From positions 1 to 64,000 of the forward strand of contig JAPOYV010000047.1 in assembly GCA_026706385.1 (NCBI GenBank): a stretch of DNA of 64,000 nt, given 5' to 3'. The stretch is from Gammaproteobacteria bacterium. GTDB lineage: Bacteria > Pseudomonadota > Gammaproteobacteria > Pseudomonadales > Azotimanducaceae. How positions within the stretch are numbered: the first letter of the stretch is position 1; every line of letters begins with the position of its first letter. Below the pieces are notes generated by a model that worked only from the letters and a program-made list of their open reading frames with translations, was not told where the DNA came from and did not search any database. Positions 19,842 to 29,614 of the stretch are shown piece after piece. A program made the position numbers and the translations under genes.

Positions 19842-21118
19842 ATGCTGAGCGCCGACGAACTGACAGGCAGGCTGGCCCGCGTCGTCAGCGGGGCTTCCTT
19901 TCAAACAGTCGTTGGCCCGATGTCGGGCGCAGAAGTCGAAGCTCTGTATGAGCAGGGCGACTCGCGTTGGGAGTTCGCCAATGGGCGCACCATCGACCTC
20001 GAGCCCAGAGTTCTCGCTCACCTCGTCGACGGGTTGGCGCCGCTGGTCGCCGACTACACCGACGAACGAACCGCGCGCATCGGCAATGGGCTGTGCCTCG
20101 CCTCTCTCCCGCCTCCGACGTCGTCCGTCGAGGTCTCGTTGAACTCGGCCTTCGTGACCGTGGAGGAACTCGCCAGGTTGCTGGTCGTCGCGGCGACGCG
20201 AATCACGCCGACGCGCGTCGTCGACCTGCTCACCGGATGGCTCGACGGGGAACCTTTGCGGGTGCGCGAACGGGCCTTGATACGAGGCGTGACCGTGGCC
20301 GGGACACCCACGTCGGAGGGCATCGCGATCGCGGCGTCATCGATGCGGCCACCGATCGTCGACCATCTTCTTGAGGACAAGCCGTACGACGCAACCGATT
20401 CGGAGGAGGCCATGTGCTCGGTGGAACTCGAGATCAGCCCGGCCTTGTTCAAGCCGCGTCCCGGAGAGGACATCGATCAAGTGCGCAACCGGATGGTGAC
20501 AACGCCACGAAACGGGGCTCTCGGCGCGGTGCTCTCTTGGGACAGGCTGTGCGAGTCGATGGCGTTGGCGATACCCGCCTACGTCGGTTGGGATGCTTCG
20601 TGGGCCGAATTCGGCGAACTCGAGGCCTTTACCGGTCATGTGACCGCGGCGTCGTCAGTTGCGAGCGACTCCGCGGCCTGGAAGAGCATCCGCTCACTGC
20701 CGGCAGGTTGGCCGAGGCGCTCGGCATCTGCGCGAGGAGAAACGACGTACCTCACCTAGACTTGCCGATTCGACGCTGGCTCAGATCGTACAGAGCACGC
20801 GGAGACGATGCCCTCATCGAACTGCGGATTGCCCTTGAGGCCCTGTACGCAGGAGACGGACGGGGGATCAGCGGGGCAATTGCATCTCGCGGCGCATGGC
20901 AATTGGGGACCAACTTCGAAGAGCGTCGCGAGTACTTCGACACCCTGCGCCTCATCTACCAGGACGCATCCAGCGTGATCCATGCCGGGAAGGCCAAGCA
21001 CATCGCCAAGGATCGCGGTCTGCTGGACCGAGGTCGAGAGCTTTGCCGCCAAGCGATTCGGATGACCTTGGAGCACGGCCGGCCCGACTGGCGCGATGTA
21101 GTGCTTGGAAAGACCTGA
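19842..21118 (+). pseudogene. Frameshifted gene with C-terminal HEPN (ApeA-like) domain
   Basis: Two overlapping frames look like halves of one protein of about 425 residues. The first frame (19842-20759) gives a hydrophilic domain of unknown function up to about DSAAW near 20685. The second, shifted by -1, continues from about 20690 to 21118 with HLDLPIRRWLRS, DDALIELRIALEALYAG and LIYQDASSVIHAGK. That pattern is typical of ApeA-like HEPN domains, whose RNase motif is R-x4-6-H. Here the His is kept but the Arg expected in the preceding helix is not obvious. No homopolymer run explains the shift. It could be a real disruption or a sequencing error. It begins 8 bases after the Gfo/Idh/MocA gene. 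Confidence 0.6.
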
Positions 21119-21306
21119 CGTTTGGCGCTGGCCCGGCACGGACCACGTTCGACGTACTCCGCCGGATTGCAGTCGCCCGGCGAGCGCAGATCACAGACCG
21201 ACCTGCATACGCCCAAGTGCGGTAGGAATCCACTGCTTTCCCGCTGATGGATGTCCGGGACCAACTCAAGCAGAAACCGACGACGGGTCGGCTCCTGTCG
21301 GCTGGG

Positions 21307-22074
21307 TCAGCGCTCAGGCTCGCCGGCCAGACCTGCCGCCGCCAACACATCGTGGAAATCAAGGAACGTCCGCAAGGCCAGTTCGGCGTGCTCCAGAATG
21401 CCGTTGTGACCCACGGCGTCCAGCACCGCAAGCCGCGCATTCGGGGCGGTCTCGGCAATGACCCGACTCGAGGCGAGGTTCGGATCGTGGCTACCGGTGC
21501 CGATCAGCACCGGCATGGTCAGGCGGTCGATGACGCTCGCCAGACGGTACTTCCGCAGCGCGGCCATGGCCTTGCCGACGTCGTCCGGGTGTCGGTGGTC
21601 GTTGATACCGACCGGCGCGGGCTGCGACTCGATGCCGGCCTCGCGACGGAGTTCCGCGGCACGCCTGGTGCCTTCGCGCTGCGCCTGCACGTCGGGCAGA
21701 TCGACGTTGGCAGCGTACAGGGCGGCCGAGATGACCCGCTCGGGATTGGTGGCACAAAAAACGATCGCCGGCCGGGAACCCCACGACTGCGACCACACGT
21801 GGCACCGCCGCAGCCCCAAGCGGTCGAGCACAGCGCAAGCATCGCGGGCGTATTGCTCGAAGGTGTACTGCGTATCCGCCTCCGCCGCCGGGGAACTCCG
21901 GCCGAGGCCGCGAACGTCGATCCGAACCGTCTGGAAACGCGCCGTCAGTCGCGGCACCAAATGGTCCCAGACGCGGAGCGTGCAGCGGCCCGGGGGCCAG
22001 AGCAGCAGCGCCGGGTTCGATTCCGGACCGTCCACTTCGACGTAGAGGGTCGCGCCCTCCACCGGGATTTCCAC
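21307..22074 (-). CDS. Alpha/beta hydrolase
   Basis: A 255-residue hydrolase fold. The nucleophile Ser is in WSQSWGSRPA (a variant of GxSxG with Ser at the first position), the acid is Asp in GTGSHDPN and the His is in AVGHNGILEH. The oxyanion region is LLLWPPGRCTLRVWDH. Such proteins are often esterases, lactonases or C-C hydrolases. It follows the lipoprotein gene on the same strand with a 22-base gap, so the two are probably co-transcribed. The substrate is unknown. Confidence 0.85.
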   Translation of the reverse strand: MEIPVEGATLYVEVDGPESNPALLLWPPGRCTLRVWDHLVPRLTARFQTVRIDVRGLGRSSPAAEADTQYTFEQYARDACAVLDRLGLRRCHVWSQSWGSRPAIVFCATNPERVISAALYAANVDLPDVQAQREGTRRAAELRREAGIESQPAPVGINDHRHPDDVGKAMAALRKYRLASVIDRLTMPVLIGTGSHDPNLASSRVIAETAPNARLAVLDAVGHNGILEHAELALRTFLDFHDVLAAAGLAGEPER

Positions 22075-22096
22075 GCGATCTCCTCCCCCGCCGCGA

Positions 22097-22795
22097 CTAC
22101 TGAGGCTTGGCGACCGTCAGGCGGCAAAGCACGGTGTTGTGCGTCTCGAGGTCGGCCGACCAGATCAACCGTGCATCGCCTCGCCATTTGATTGCATCGT
22201 ACCCGCCCTTCGGCCGTACTGCTGCCACGGAGAACTCGGTGGCGGCCGGCCATGCGCTATCGTCGAAGCCTACCGTTCGCCAGCCCACCGGCTCCGGAGT
22301 GACGTCGAACGCGCACGGCGCGACCCCTGCGACAGGACTCTCAGCATCCTCGCACGACCGATCGAGAGGCGCCTCGTGCACGACGAGGCAGCGCCAGTCC
22401 CCGCTTGACGCGGCAATGGCCTCACCGCTCAAGTTGCCCGTGAATTGGGCGATGAAGCCGCCGTCCCCCATTTGCTGATTGCGTGCGCCGATGTACTCGA
22501 GCCCGGTGTCGTTCTCCTTGAAATCGCGCACGACGAAGTTGAACTGCATCGGGTAGTCCGCGTTGAAGACGAAGGCTTCGGCGTTGAAGGAACGCTCCGT
22601 CGTCACCGGCGTCGAGTCTTCGATGATCAGTTCCTCGCCCAAGTAGAAGGCGAACCAGTTGTCCGCCCAGACCTCCCCCCTGACGGAGACAGCGCCCGGG
22701 TTGTCCAGCACGGTGACATCCGGCGGTCGCGCGCCCTCGCAACCCGCAAGGACGACCACCAAGGCGCCCAGCCACGCCGTCTTCAACACGTCCAC
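22097..22795 (-). CDS. Predicted lipoprotein of unknown function
   Basis: A 232-residue protein with a lipoprotein signal: a short N terminus, a hydrophobic stretch and lipobox LAGC with the lipidated Cys at residue 19. The mature part is rich in Trp and beta-type sequence (DNWFAFYLGEEL, FNFVVRDFKEND, WRTVGFDDSAWPAATE, RLIWSADLETHNTVLCR). This recalls galactose-binding jelly-roll folds, but I cannot name a family. Four further cysteines may form two disulfides. It should be anchored in the periplasm or outer membrane. It is upstream of, and probably in operon with, an alpha/beta hydrolase. Confidence 0.75.
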   Translation of the reverse strand: MDVLKTAWLGALVVVLAGCEGARPPDVTVLDNPGAVSVRGEVWADNWFAFYLGEELIIEDSTPVTTERSFNAEAFVFNADYPMQFNFVVRDFKENDTGLEYIGARNQQMGDGGFIAQFTGNLSGEAIAASSGDWRCLVVHEAPLDRSCEDAESPVAGVAPCAFDVTPEPVGWRTVGFDDSAWPAATEFSVAAVRPKGGYDAIKWRGDARLIWSADLETHNTVLCRLTVAKPQ

Positions 22796-22917
22796 GTTAC
22801 TTCCTCCCGCGGCAACCCGTTACCTTACGCCCGGGCGCCCCGAACCCGTCGCCCGCCGTCGCCCACCGTGAATTCACGGTAAGCTCGGGTGGTCATTCGA
22901 CCAGATATGGAAGCCAC

Positions 22918-23763
22918 ATGGAATCCGTCCAGAACAAGGTCGCCGTGGTCACCGGCGCGGCATCCGGCATCGGCTTAGGCATGGTGCGCGCGCTCACCGG
23001 CGCCGGTGTCCACGTCGCGATGCTCGATGTCGAGCAGGACGCCCTCGCGGGCGCCCACGCCGAATTCGAGACCGCTAACGTGGACGTGCAACCCTTCGGC
23101 TGCGATGTGAGCGACCGGAGCCAGGTCAAGGACGTGGCCAGCGCCGTACGCGACCACTATGGCCGCGTCGACATCGTCTGCAACAACGCCGGGGTGGCGG
23201 CGGGCGGCTCCATCGAGGAGACCACGGAGGACGACTGGGACTGGGTGCTCGGCGTCAACCTGCACGGCGTGATCAACGGCATGCGCGCCTACGCGCCGAT
23301 CATGAAGGCCGGCGGCGAAGGCGGCCACTTCGTGAACACGGCCTCCATCCTAGGCCACTGGGCGGGTGCGCGGATGTCGATCTACTGCGCGTCGAAGTAC
23401 GCCGTGGTGGCGATCTCGGAGTCCTCCCGCGAGGACTTAGCCCCCTACAACATCGGGGTCTCCGCCTTGTGCCCCGGCATGATCAACACCCGCATCCTGC
23501 GCTCGGAGCGCAACCGCCCGGCATCCCTGCCAGCCGAGTCGACCGGCTTCGTGGCGGAGCGCACGGAAGTGGAGCGGCGGTTCGCCGAGCAAGGCCTGAA
23601 CCCCGACGTGGTCGGCGAGCAGGTGCTCGACGGCATCCGCAAGAACAAGGCCTTCATCTTCACGCACGCGGCGCTGGCCAACGGCATCCACGAGCGCATG
23701 GACCGCGTACTCGCCGGCTTCGACGGGATCGAGGTCGACGACACGGAACACCCGGCGATCTGA
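22918..23763 (+). CDS. SDR family oxidoreductase
   Basis: A 281-residue short-chain dehydrogenase. The cofactor motif is TGAASGIG, followed by VCNNAG, the catalytic Ser in VNTASILG and Tyr/Lys in YCASKYA. The Asp at the end of the second strand (AMLDVEQD) favours NAD over NADP. The extended C terminus (about residues 195-281) is typical of SDRs annotated near carbonyl metabolism but not diagnostic. A rhodanese gene follows 14 bases later and is probably co-transcribed. The substrate is unknown. Confidence 0.88.
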   Translation: MESVQNKVAVVTGAASGIGLGMVRALTGAGVHVAMLDVEQDALAGAHAEFETANVDVQPFGCDVSDRSQVKDVASAVRDHYGRVDIVCNNAGVAAGGSIEETTEDDWDWVLGVNLHGVINGMRAYAPIMKAGGEGGHFVNTASILGHWAGARMSIYCASKYAVVAISESSREDLAPYNIGVSALCPGMINTRILRSERNRPASLPAESTGFVAERTEVERRFAEQGLNPDVVGEQVLDGIRKNKAFIFTHAALANGIHERMDRVLAGFDGIEVDDTEHPAI

Positions 23764-23777
23764 TCGGCATCAAGACC

Positions 23778-24590
23778 GTGCACACCACGTTGATGGGCAT
23801 CGAGGACCTGCACTACCTCAAGCCGCGGGACGTCCGAATCTTCGACTGCCGCTTCGATCTCGCCGACCCCGACGCCGGCCGCAAGCGGTACGAGGCCGAC
23901 CATATTCCCTTTGCGATCTACGCCCACCTCGACGACGACATGTCGGGCCCCGTCGTGGCCGGTCAAACGGGCCGCCATCCCCTACCCGACCGTGATGCGT
24001 TCAAGCGCTTCCTGCGCGCCAACGGCGTGACCCCGAGGCGCCAAGTCATCGCCTACGACGACGCCGGCGGAATGTTCGCCGCGCGCTTCTGGTGGATGGC
24101 CCGTTGGGCCGGACACGCGGCCACCGCGGTGCTCGACGGCGGCTACGCCGCGTGGACAGATGGCGTCGAAGGGCAGCACGCGCCCCGTGAACTGTCGGTC
24201 GACGGCGTTCGCGCCTTGTCCATGGGCGAGGTCCGCGAGCGCGTCGACGACGGAAGCTGGCACCTGCTCGACGCGCGCGCGAACGACCGCTTTCACGGCC
24301 GCAACGAGACCATCGACCGCAAGGCCGGGCACATTCCAGGCGCCATCAACGCGCCGTTCCAGGACAACCTCGACACGGACGGCTACTTCCTTCCCGCCGC
24401 AACACTGCGCCGCCGTTTCGTCTCGCTGTTCGATGGGACGGTCAAGCCTGTCGCGTGCTACTGCGGCTCCGGCGTCAGCGCGGCCCACAACGTGTTGGCC
24501 ATGGTCCACGCGGGCTTGCCGGAACCGGCGCTTTACGCGGGCTCCTGGAGCGAGTGGATCACCCGCCCCGACAATCCGTCGGAGACGTGA
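23778..24590 (+). CDS. Thiosulfate / 3-mercaptopyruvate sulfurtransferase (two rhodanese domains)
   Basis: About 270 residues forming tandem rhodanese domains. The N-terminal domain is inactive, with IFDCRFDLADP and HIPFAIYAHLDDD. The C-terminal domain has LLDARANDRFHG, AGHIPGAINAPF and the catalytic Cys in the CGSGVS loop, the loop type of thiosulfate and mercaptopyruvate sulfurtransferases. It would move sulfane sulfur to thiophilic acceptors such as cyanide or thioredoxin. The start is uncertain: GTG at 23778 or ATG at 23793; I chose the GTG because relatives have about ten residues before the first helix. It converges with the next gene. Confidence 0.88.
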   Translation: MHTTLMGIEDLHYLKPRDVRIFDCRFDLADPDAGRKRYEADHIPFAIYAHLDDDMSGPVVAGQTGRHPLPDRDAFKRFLRANGVTPRRQVIAYDDAGGMFAARFWWMARWAGHAATAVLDGGYAAWTDGVEGQHAPRELSVDGVRALSMGEVRERVDDGSWHLLDARANDRFHGRNETIDRKAGHIPGAINAPFQDNLDTDGYFLPAATLRRRFVSLFDGTVKPVACYCGSGVSAAHNVLAMVHAGLPEPALYAGSWSEWITRPDNPSET

Positions 24591-24591
24591 C

Positions 24592-25338
24592 CTAGCGAGA
24601 ACCGCCGAGGAGTCTTTCGATAAACGCGAAGCTCGCCGCAATTTCGTCCGCCGGCACTTCCGGGTGCAGGCCCGGGTTGGCGTGAATGCGCTTGTCGGTA
24701 CTCGCTAGCGCGTCGAATACCGCGAGATAGCCGTCCCGCGGGAACAACTCGTCCTCCAACTGCATCAGAAACAGCACCGGACAGCGTATCCGTGCGGCGT
24801 CGCTCAGGATCCGCTCCGCGAACGGGCCGCCGGCCTTGGTCGTGCCAAGCAGGCCGAGAACGGCCGCAGTGGTTTCCGGGAGCGTCGCCACAAGTGGAAT
24901 ACCGAAGATGGAGCCCATGGACAGGCCGAAGTAGCCGATGTCGCCTACGCTCACCTGTCCCCGTGCCGCGTCGAGCGCGGCATGCCAATCGGCGACCATG
25001 TCGTCCATGAACCCTGGTCGCTTGATCTCGTCGCCGAATGCAGCCCGGCCGCCCGGCCCGACTTGCCGCATGCCGTGGACCGGTCCGTCGATGGCTAGCG
25101 CGTGGCAGCCGGCTTCGTCCACGAACCGGTGTGCGAGGTGGCAGATCGGAGCCTGGTAGCGGTCTCCCGAAGCGCCATGGCCGAACAGCACCAGCGGCGC
25201 ATGGTCGCCAGCATCCGCGGGCGACCAGAGGGCCCCGGTTACAGGCCGTTCAACGCCCGCTCGAGCAATCCTGAACTCGCGAACGGATCGACCGGTCGGA
25301 TCGCTAGCGTCCCACCAGCCAAGGGTCTTCGCGGCCAT
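24592..25338 (-). CDS. Alpha/beta hydrolase (dienelactone-hydrolase-like)
   Basis: A 248-residue hydrolase. The N-terminal lid-free fold has PLVLFGHGASGDRYQ, the nucleophile Ser is in GYFGLSMGSIFG (GxSxG), the acid in QLEDELFPRDG and the His in NPGLHPEVP. The start at 25338 has GGAGCAGGAG just upstream; a longer open frame to 25632 is an antisense shadow of the permease. It lies 52 bases downstream of the ABC-2 exporter genes on the same strand and may be part of their transcript. The substrate is unknown. Confidence 0.82.
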   Translation of the reverse strand: MAAKTLGWWDASDPTGRSVREFRIARAGVERPVTGALWSPADAGDHAPLVLFGHGASGDRYQAPICHLAHRFVDEAGCHALAIDGPVHGMRQVGPGGRAAFGDEIKRPGFMDDMVADWHAALDAARGQVSVGDIGYFGLSMGSIFGIPLVATLPETTAAVLGLLGTTKAGGPFAERILSDAARIRCPVLFLMQLEDELFPRDGYLAVFDALASTDKRIHANPGLHPEVPADEIAASFAFIERLLGGSR

Positions 25339-25390
25339 CTCCTGCTCCCTCGAAAAGAACGTCCGATGGTCGCCGATGCTGCCGTCGCGC

Positions 25391-26197
25391 TCAACTCCCG
25401 GTCGAGGTGTAGCGCCGCACGCCGATGCTCCAAGCCACGAACGACAGCCCCAGGAACGCCACGCCCGCGAGCGGCGCAAGTGCTTGGAACACCCGTCCCG
25501 TGCCGAGCGGATCCTCGACGCCGAGCACCGCCACCACGGGGAAATAGCCGATACAGGCCAGTGGCACCACGAACGTGAACACGCGCCGAAACGCGACATG
25601 GTAGATCGACAGGGGGTACTGCGCGGTCTCAACCCCGCCGTACGTCAGGACGTTCATGATCTCCAGCGACTCCGTGGTCCAGAAGCAGAGCGTCGCCTGC
25701 AGGACCATCAGGCCGAAGAAGAAGGCGATACCGCCCGCGACGGTGACCAACAGCAACGCCACGCGAGCCGCATCCCATGGGATGTCGAGGGCCGAGGTCG
25801 CCCAGGCGAGCACGATCAGTCCCTGCAAGAGGCGACCAACGCGCCGAACGGCGAACTCGTGGCCCGCAAGCTGCAGCGCCGTCGGACGGGGACGCAGCAG
25901 CAAGCGGTCGAAGTCGCCGGTCTTGACGTAGTGCGTGCCGAAGCGGTCGAATCCGGTGGTCAGCGCATCGGCGATGGCGAAAGTGCAGTTGACCACGCCG
26001 TAGAAGAACGCGACCTCGGCGAACGTCCATCCCGCCAGGTGGCCGAAGCGGTCGAACAGCGCCCACAGGCCGACGAACTCGATGCCCGAGTTGACGAACT
26101 GCCCCGTCGCGTTGAGCAGAAACGACGCCCGGTACTGCAGTTGGGCACGGATCGAGACGCCGAAGTAGCGCCCGAGCAAGGCGATCGTGTCGGCCAC
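25391..26197 (-). CDS. ABC-2 family exporter permease (second subunit)
   Basis: A 268-residue inner-membrane protein with about six hydrophobic segments, such as GLIVLAWATSALDI, LLLVTVAGGIAFFFGLMVL and VPLACIGYFPVVAVLG. The start reads ADTIALLGRYFGVSIRAQLQYRASF in pieces typical of ABC-2 permeases that work as heterodimers. It is four bases downstream of the partner permease gene. With the ATPase at 27020 it should form an exporter; the cargo could be a drug, lipid or polysaccharide. Confidence 0.85.
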   Translation of the reverse strand: MADTIALLGRYFGVSIRAQLQYRASFLLNATGQFVNSGIEFVGLWALFDRFGHLAGWTFAEVAFFYGVVNCTFAIADALTTGFDRFGTHYVKTGDFDRLLLRPRPTALQLAGHEFAVRRVGRLLQGLIVLAWATSALDIPWDAARVALLLVTVAGGIAFFFGLMVLQATLCFWTTESLEIMNVLTYGGVETAQYPLSIYHVAFRRVFTFVVPLACIGYFPVVAVLGVEDPLGTGRVFQALAPLAGVAFLGLSFVAWSIGVRRYTSTGS

Positions 26198-26201
26198 GCC
26201 G

Positions 26202-27023
26202 TCAGCCTCCCTGGACGACGAGGCGACGGACGCCTCGGGAGAGCAGGAACCGGCCGAACCAGACGATCGCTAGCGTCCAAGCCAGCGTGAACGCGATCTC
26301 GTTCGCGGCCTCGGCGATGGGTATGTTGCCGCTGTAGATGCGGTACGGGACATCGCAGAGGCCGCGGAACGGCTGCCACGAGAGGAAAGGCTGCATCCAG
26401 TCGGGGAACAGCGGCAGCGGTACGATCATCCCCGACAGGATCGTCACGAACGACGGCAGGATGCGGTCGACGCCCTCGCCCGAGAGCGTCCACAGCATGG
26501 AGATGTGGGCCAGCACCGTGATCGCGGTGGACAAGAGGGCGGCCGCGGTGATCGCTGCCAGAAACCCGATCAGCCCGGTGACGGACGGGACGGGCAACGC
26601 CCACTCGGCGAGGCCGAACGCCGGCAGAAGCAGCATGGCGAAGACCACCATGGGAACGGCGCGCAGCGTCGTCGTCGCCGTCCGAAACGCCAATGTGCGC
26701 GCGTACCAGTAGCCGTAGAGGTCCAGGGGTCGCAGCAGGTCATAGGCGACGGCGCCCGACGTCACCTGTTCCTTGAAGTCGGCGTCCGTGTTCCAGGGCA
26801 GCATCCCGAGGAGCGCTTGGCCGAGCCAGACATAGGCCACGACTTCGACCATGTTCATCGGCTGGGGTCCCTCGGCCGCGGCATAGAACGCCGCGAGGAT
26901 CATCAGCCGTATCGAGCCCCAGAAGAGCTGGGTGACGAATCCAGCGAACGCCGCCGCCCGGTACTGCAGCAGGTTCCGGTAACGGGCGCTGACAACCGCC
27001 GTGTAGGGTTTGAGACGACTCAC
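26202..27023 (-). CDS. ABC-2 family exporter permease (first subunit)
   Basis: A 273-residue inner-membrane protein with about six transmembrane segments (for example LIGFLAAITAAALLSTAITVL in two parts). The cytoplasmic N terminus SRLKPYTAVVSARYRNLLQYR resembles that of its partner. Its start overlaps the ATPase stop by four bases and its stop lies four bases before the next permease, so the three genes are tightly coupled. This ATPase-permease-permease order is the usual one for daunorubicin-type ABC-2 exporters. Confidence 0.85.
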   Translation of the reverse strand: MSRLKPYTAVVSARYRNLLQYRAAAFAGFVTQLFWGSIRLMILAAFYAAAEGPQPMNMVEVVAYVWLGQALLGMLPWNTDADFKEQVTSGAVAYDLLRPLDLYGYWYARTLAFRTATTTLRAVPMVVFAMLLLPAFGLAEWALPVPSVTGLIGFLAAITAAALLSTAITVLAHISMLWTLSGEGVDRILPSFVTILSGMIVPLPLFPDWMQPFLSWQPFRGLCDVPYRIYSGNIPIAEAANEIAFTLAWTLAIVWFGRFLLSRGVRRLVVQGG

Positions 27024-28030
27024 GCGTCGCCTTCCCCGTGCTCGGCGTAGAGATCGGCGACCGTGTGCTCGATGGGCGGATGTTCGACGAAGAGGTCATG
27101 CACGCCGAACCGGGATGTCACCCGAGCGATCAACGCCGCCGGTGCAATCGCCCCCGCATCGAAGGCGATCCGCGCCCGTTTTCCCGTAACGCGCACGTCG
27201 CGCAACCCGGCCCCGTCGAGCTCGCGCGCCAGGACTTCGAGGCTCCCGCCCTCCTCGAAATCCACGATGAGCACCCGCTCGTTGCCGACGCGGCGACGCA
27301 ACTCGTCGATGCCGCCGTCGATCAGGATCCGCCCTTGACCGATGACCATGATCCGCTCGCAAAGCGCCTCGATGTCGTCCATGTCGTGCGTCGTCAGGAC
27401 GACGGTGACACCCTCCTCCCGGTTCAACGTGCGCACGAAGTCGCGCATTGCGAGCTTCGCGGCGGCGTCGAGCCCGATCGTCGGCTCGTCGAGGAACAGC
27501 AGCTTCGGCCCATGCAGGAGCGCGGCGGCAAGGTCGGCGCGCATCCGTTGGCCAAGGGATAGCTGGCGTACCGGCGTGTCCAGAAGCGGCCCAAGGCGCA
27601 GCAATTCCACCATGCGGTCGCGGTTGGTTGCGAACAACGCCTCGGGCACCCGGTAGACGCGTTGCAGCAACTCGAAACTCTCGATGACCGGCAAGTCCCA
27701 CCAGAGCTGTGTGCGCTGACCGAACACGACGCCGATGCGCGCCGCATGGCGGCGGCGGTCGCGCCAGGGCGTGAGGCCGTCGACCGTGCAAGTACCGCCA
27801 GTCGGCGTCAGGATGCCCGCCAGGATCTTGATGGTGGTGGACTTGCCGGCGCCGTTCGGGCCGATGTAGCCCACGAGCTCGCCGCGTTCGATGTCGAAAT
27901 CGACGCCGGCGAGGGCATGCACGTCGCGCATGCGCCGATCAACGAGACCCCGGAATGCACCGGCGAGCCCGGCGCGGCGCTCGGCCACGCGGAACACCTT
28001 TGCGAGGTTCTGAACCTCGATCTGGGACAT
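27020..28030 (-). CDS. ABC exporter ATP-binding protein
   Basis: A 336-residue ABC ATPase, cytoplasmic. Walker A is GPNGAGKSTT, the Q-loop region is VVFGQRTQLWWDLP, the signature is LSLGQRMRADLAAAL, Walker B is LLFLDEPTIGLD and the H-loop is TTHDMDD. A C-terminal regulatory tail (about 245-336) follows. Tail and insert pattern fit the daunorubicin/bacitracin-type ABC-2 subfamily. The start is the ATG at 28030 (MSQIEVQNLAKVF), just before a 150-base region shared with the divergent TPR gene. Confidence 0.92.
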   Translation of the reverse strand: MSQIEVQNLAKVFRVAERRAGLAGAFRGLVDRRMRDVHALAGVDFDIERGELVGYIGPNGAGKSTTIKILAGILTPTGGTCTVDGLTPWRDRRRHAARIGVVFGQRTQLWWDLPVIESFELLQRVYRVPEALFATNRDRMVELLRLGPLLDTPVRQLSLGQRMRADLAAALLHGPKLLFLDEPTIGLDAAAKLAMRDFVRTLNREEGVTVVLTTHDMDDIEALCERIMVIGQGRILIDGGIDELRRRVGNERVLIVDFEEGGSLEVLARELDGAGLRDVRVTGKRARIAFDAGAIAPAALIARVTSRFGVHDLFVEHPPIEHTVADLYAEHGEGDA

Positions 28031-28183
28031 GGGCAATCTCGCCGTCGGACTGCCGCCATGGGCGGCAGCGGGAGGGCGCGCCAGTATAGGGACGGGCATG
28101 GCGTGCCTCAAGACGCTCCACGAGGCGTGGCTCGCGCTTGCCATCAATGGCAACCGCGCTTTTTCGTTTACTCTCCTCTTGCC

Positions 28184-29614
28184 ATGCGACACGTTGCCGT
28201 CATCGCGGCCACCGCACTGCTCTTCGCCGGGTGCTCCCAATCCGAAACGGACTTGGCCGCTCAGCCTGTTGTGGCCGCGGTCGACCCTGGTGATACGGAC
28301 GTCGGGGAGCACCTCGAGGCGCTGCTGCAATCGGTTCGTAGTGTCCCGACCTCCGGACCCCTGCGCGGCCGGCTGGGAATGGCCTACGACATCAACGGTT
28401 TCCGACAAGAAGCGATCGCGACCTACCGCCAAGCGCAGTCACTCGATCCGAAGGACTTTCGTTGGCCGTACTTTGGCGCCCAAATCCTTGCGGAGGACGG
28501 CGACTACGGACAGGCCCTAGAGCTCTTGGATCAAGCGCTCGCCATCGACGCCGACTATGCCCCGGCTTGGCTGTGGCGAGGTGCATGGCTGCACAAATCC
28601 AACCTGCCCCGCGAGGCGATGGCGGCCTACGGGCGCAGCGAACTTGCAGCTAACCCCTACGCGCTATTCGGTCGTGCGCAGTCGCTCATGGCCATCGGCG
28701 ACGTGCCCGAAGCACTCGAAATCCTCGAACCCCTGGTCGAGACGTTCGAACACCCGTACGTGCATCGGACCCGCGGCGAAGCCCTGCGGGCGGTTGGCCG
28801 CTTGGATGAGGCGCGAACGGCCATGGCGCAGGGTCGCGGGGCCGAGCGCTTGACGTGGCCGGACGAGCGCCGCGACGAGCGGTACGAGCACATTCGTGGC
28901 CACGGCAGCTACATGCTGGCCAAGGAGCTCTCTGCGGCAGGCCGCCTGGCGGAGGCGCTGGCCATCCTGCAACGGCTCCAGGCCCATCACCCGGAGGAAC
29001 ACTGCGCGCGCGACGAGGTGTTCTTCCTGGCCTGCAATCTCATGAACTCCGTGAGCATCGCCTACGACAGGTCGGGCCGGAGGTCGGAATCCCTGGCGAC
29101 GGTGCAACGGGGCCTGGTTCTCAATCCCGACTTTGCGCCGTTTCACCTGACGATCGCCAACCTCTTTCGCGACGAGCGCGATCTTGAGCCCGCCCTCCGC
29201 CACGTGGATCGGGCCATCGAGCTCAGTCCGAACAGCGGCTATGCCCATGAACAACGTGGCCGGCTGCTGTTCGGCCTCGATCGATTCGAAGCTGCCAAGG
29301 CGGCGTTCGAGACGGCGTTGCAGCTCGAACCCGGGAAGCGCACCACGTTCTTCTACCTTGGGCTGGCCGAATTCGAGCTTGGCAACTACTCGGCTGCCAT
29401 CGAGTGGTTCCAGCGCGTGGCAAGGATCGAACCGCCCTTCGCCCTCGGCCAGGTCTTTCTCGCCCGCAGCCTTCTCGAGGTCGGTCGCGTGGAGGACGCG
29501 CGGCGAGCCCAGGATCTAGCGAGGGAGTACGGCGCTGACCCGACGGAACTCCGCCGAAACGAGGTCCGGCTGCGCGAGCGCGAGTCGCTCCAGTCGGGGG
29601 ACGCATCCGGGTGA
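28184..29614 (+). CDS. TPR-repeat lipoprotein
   Basis: A 476-residue protein. The signal peptide MRHVAVIAATALLFAGC ends in a lipobox, with the lipidated Cys at residue 17. The rest is built of about ten tetratricopeptide repeats, for example NGFRQEAIATYRQAQSLDP, GDYGQALELLDQALAID and NYSAAIEWFQRVARIEP. TPR arrays hold protein partners; this one should sit in the periplasm on a membrane anchor. Its stop overlaps the GTG of the CRTAC1 gene, so the two products are made together and probably interact. The start is the ATG at 28184; the open frame extends upstream without meaning. Confidence 0.85.
   Translation: MRHVAVIAATALLFAGCSQSETDLAAQPVVAAVDPGDTDVGEHLEALLQSVRSVPTSGPLRGRLGMAYDINGFRQEAIATYRQAQSLDPKDFRWPYFGAQILAEDGDYGQALELLDQALAIDADYAPAWLWRGAWLHKSNLPREAMAAYGRSELAANPYALFGRAQSLMAIGDVPEALEILEPLVETFEHPYVHRTRGEALRAVGRLDEARTAMAQGRGAERLTWPDERRDERYEHIRGHGSYMLAKELSAAGRLAEALAILQRLQAHHPEEHCARDEVFFLACNLMNSVSIAYDRSGRRSESLATVQRGLVLNPDFAPFHLTIANLFRDERDLEPALRHVDRAIELSPNSGYAHEQRGRLLFGLDRFEAAKAAFETALQLEPGKRTTFFYLGLAEFELGNYSAAIEWFQRVARIEPPFALGQVFLARSLLEVGRVEDARRAQDLAREYGADPTELRRNEVRLRERESLQSGDASG

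Noticed and set aside
20414-20690. An independent gene starting at 20414 for the HEPN part
   Set aside because: The first 90 codons are Arg-rich antisense-like text. Only the part after about 20690 looks like protein, so a frameshift from the preceding frame fits better.
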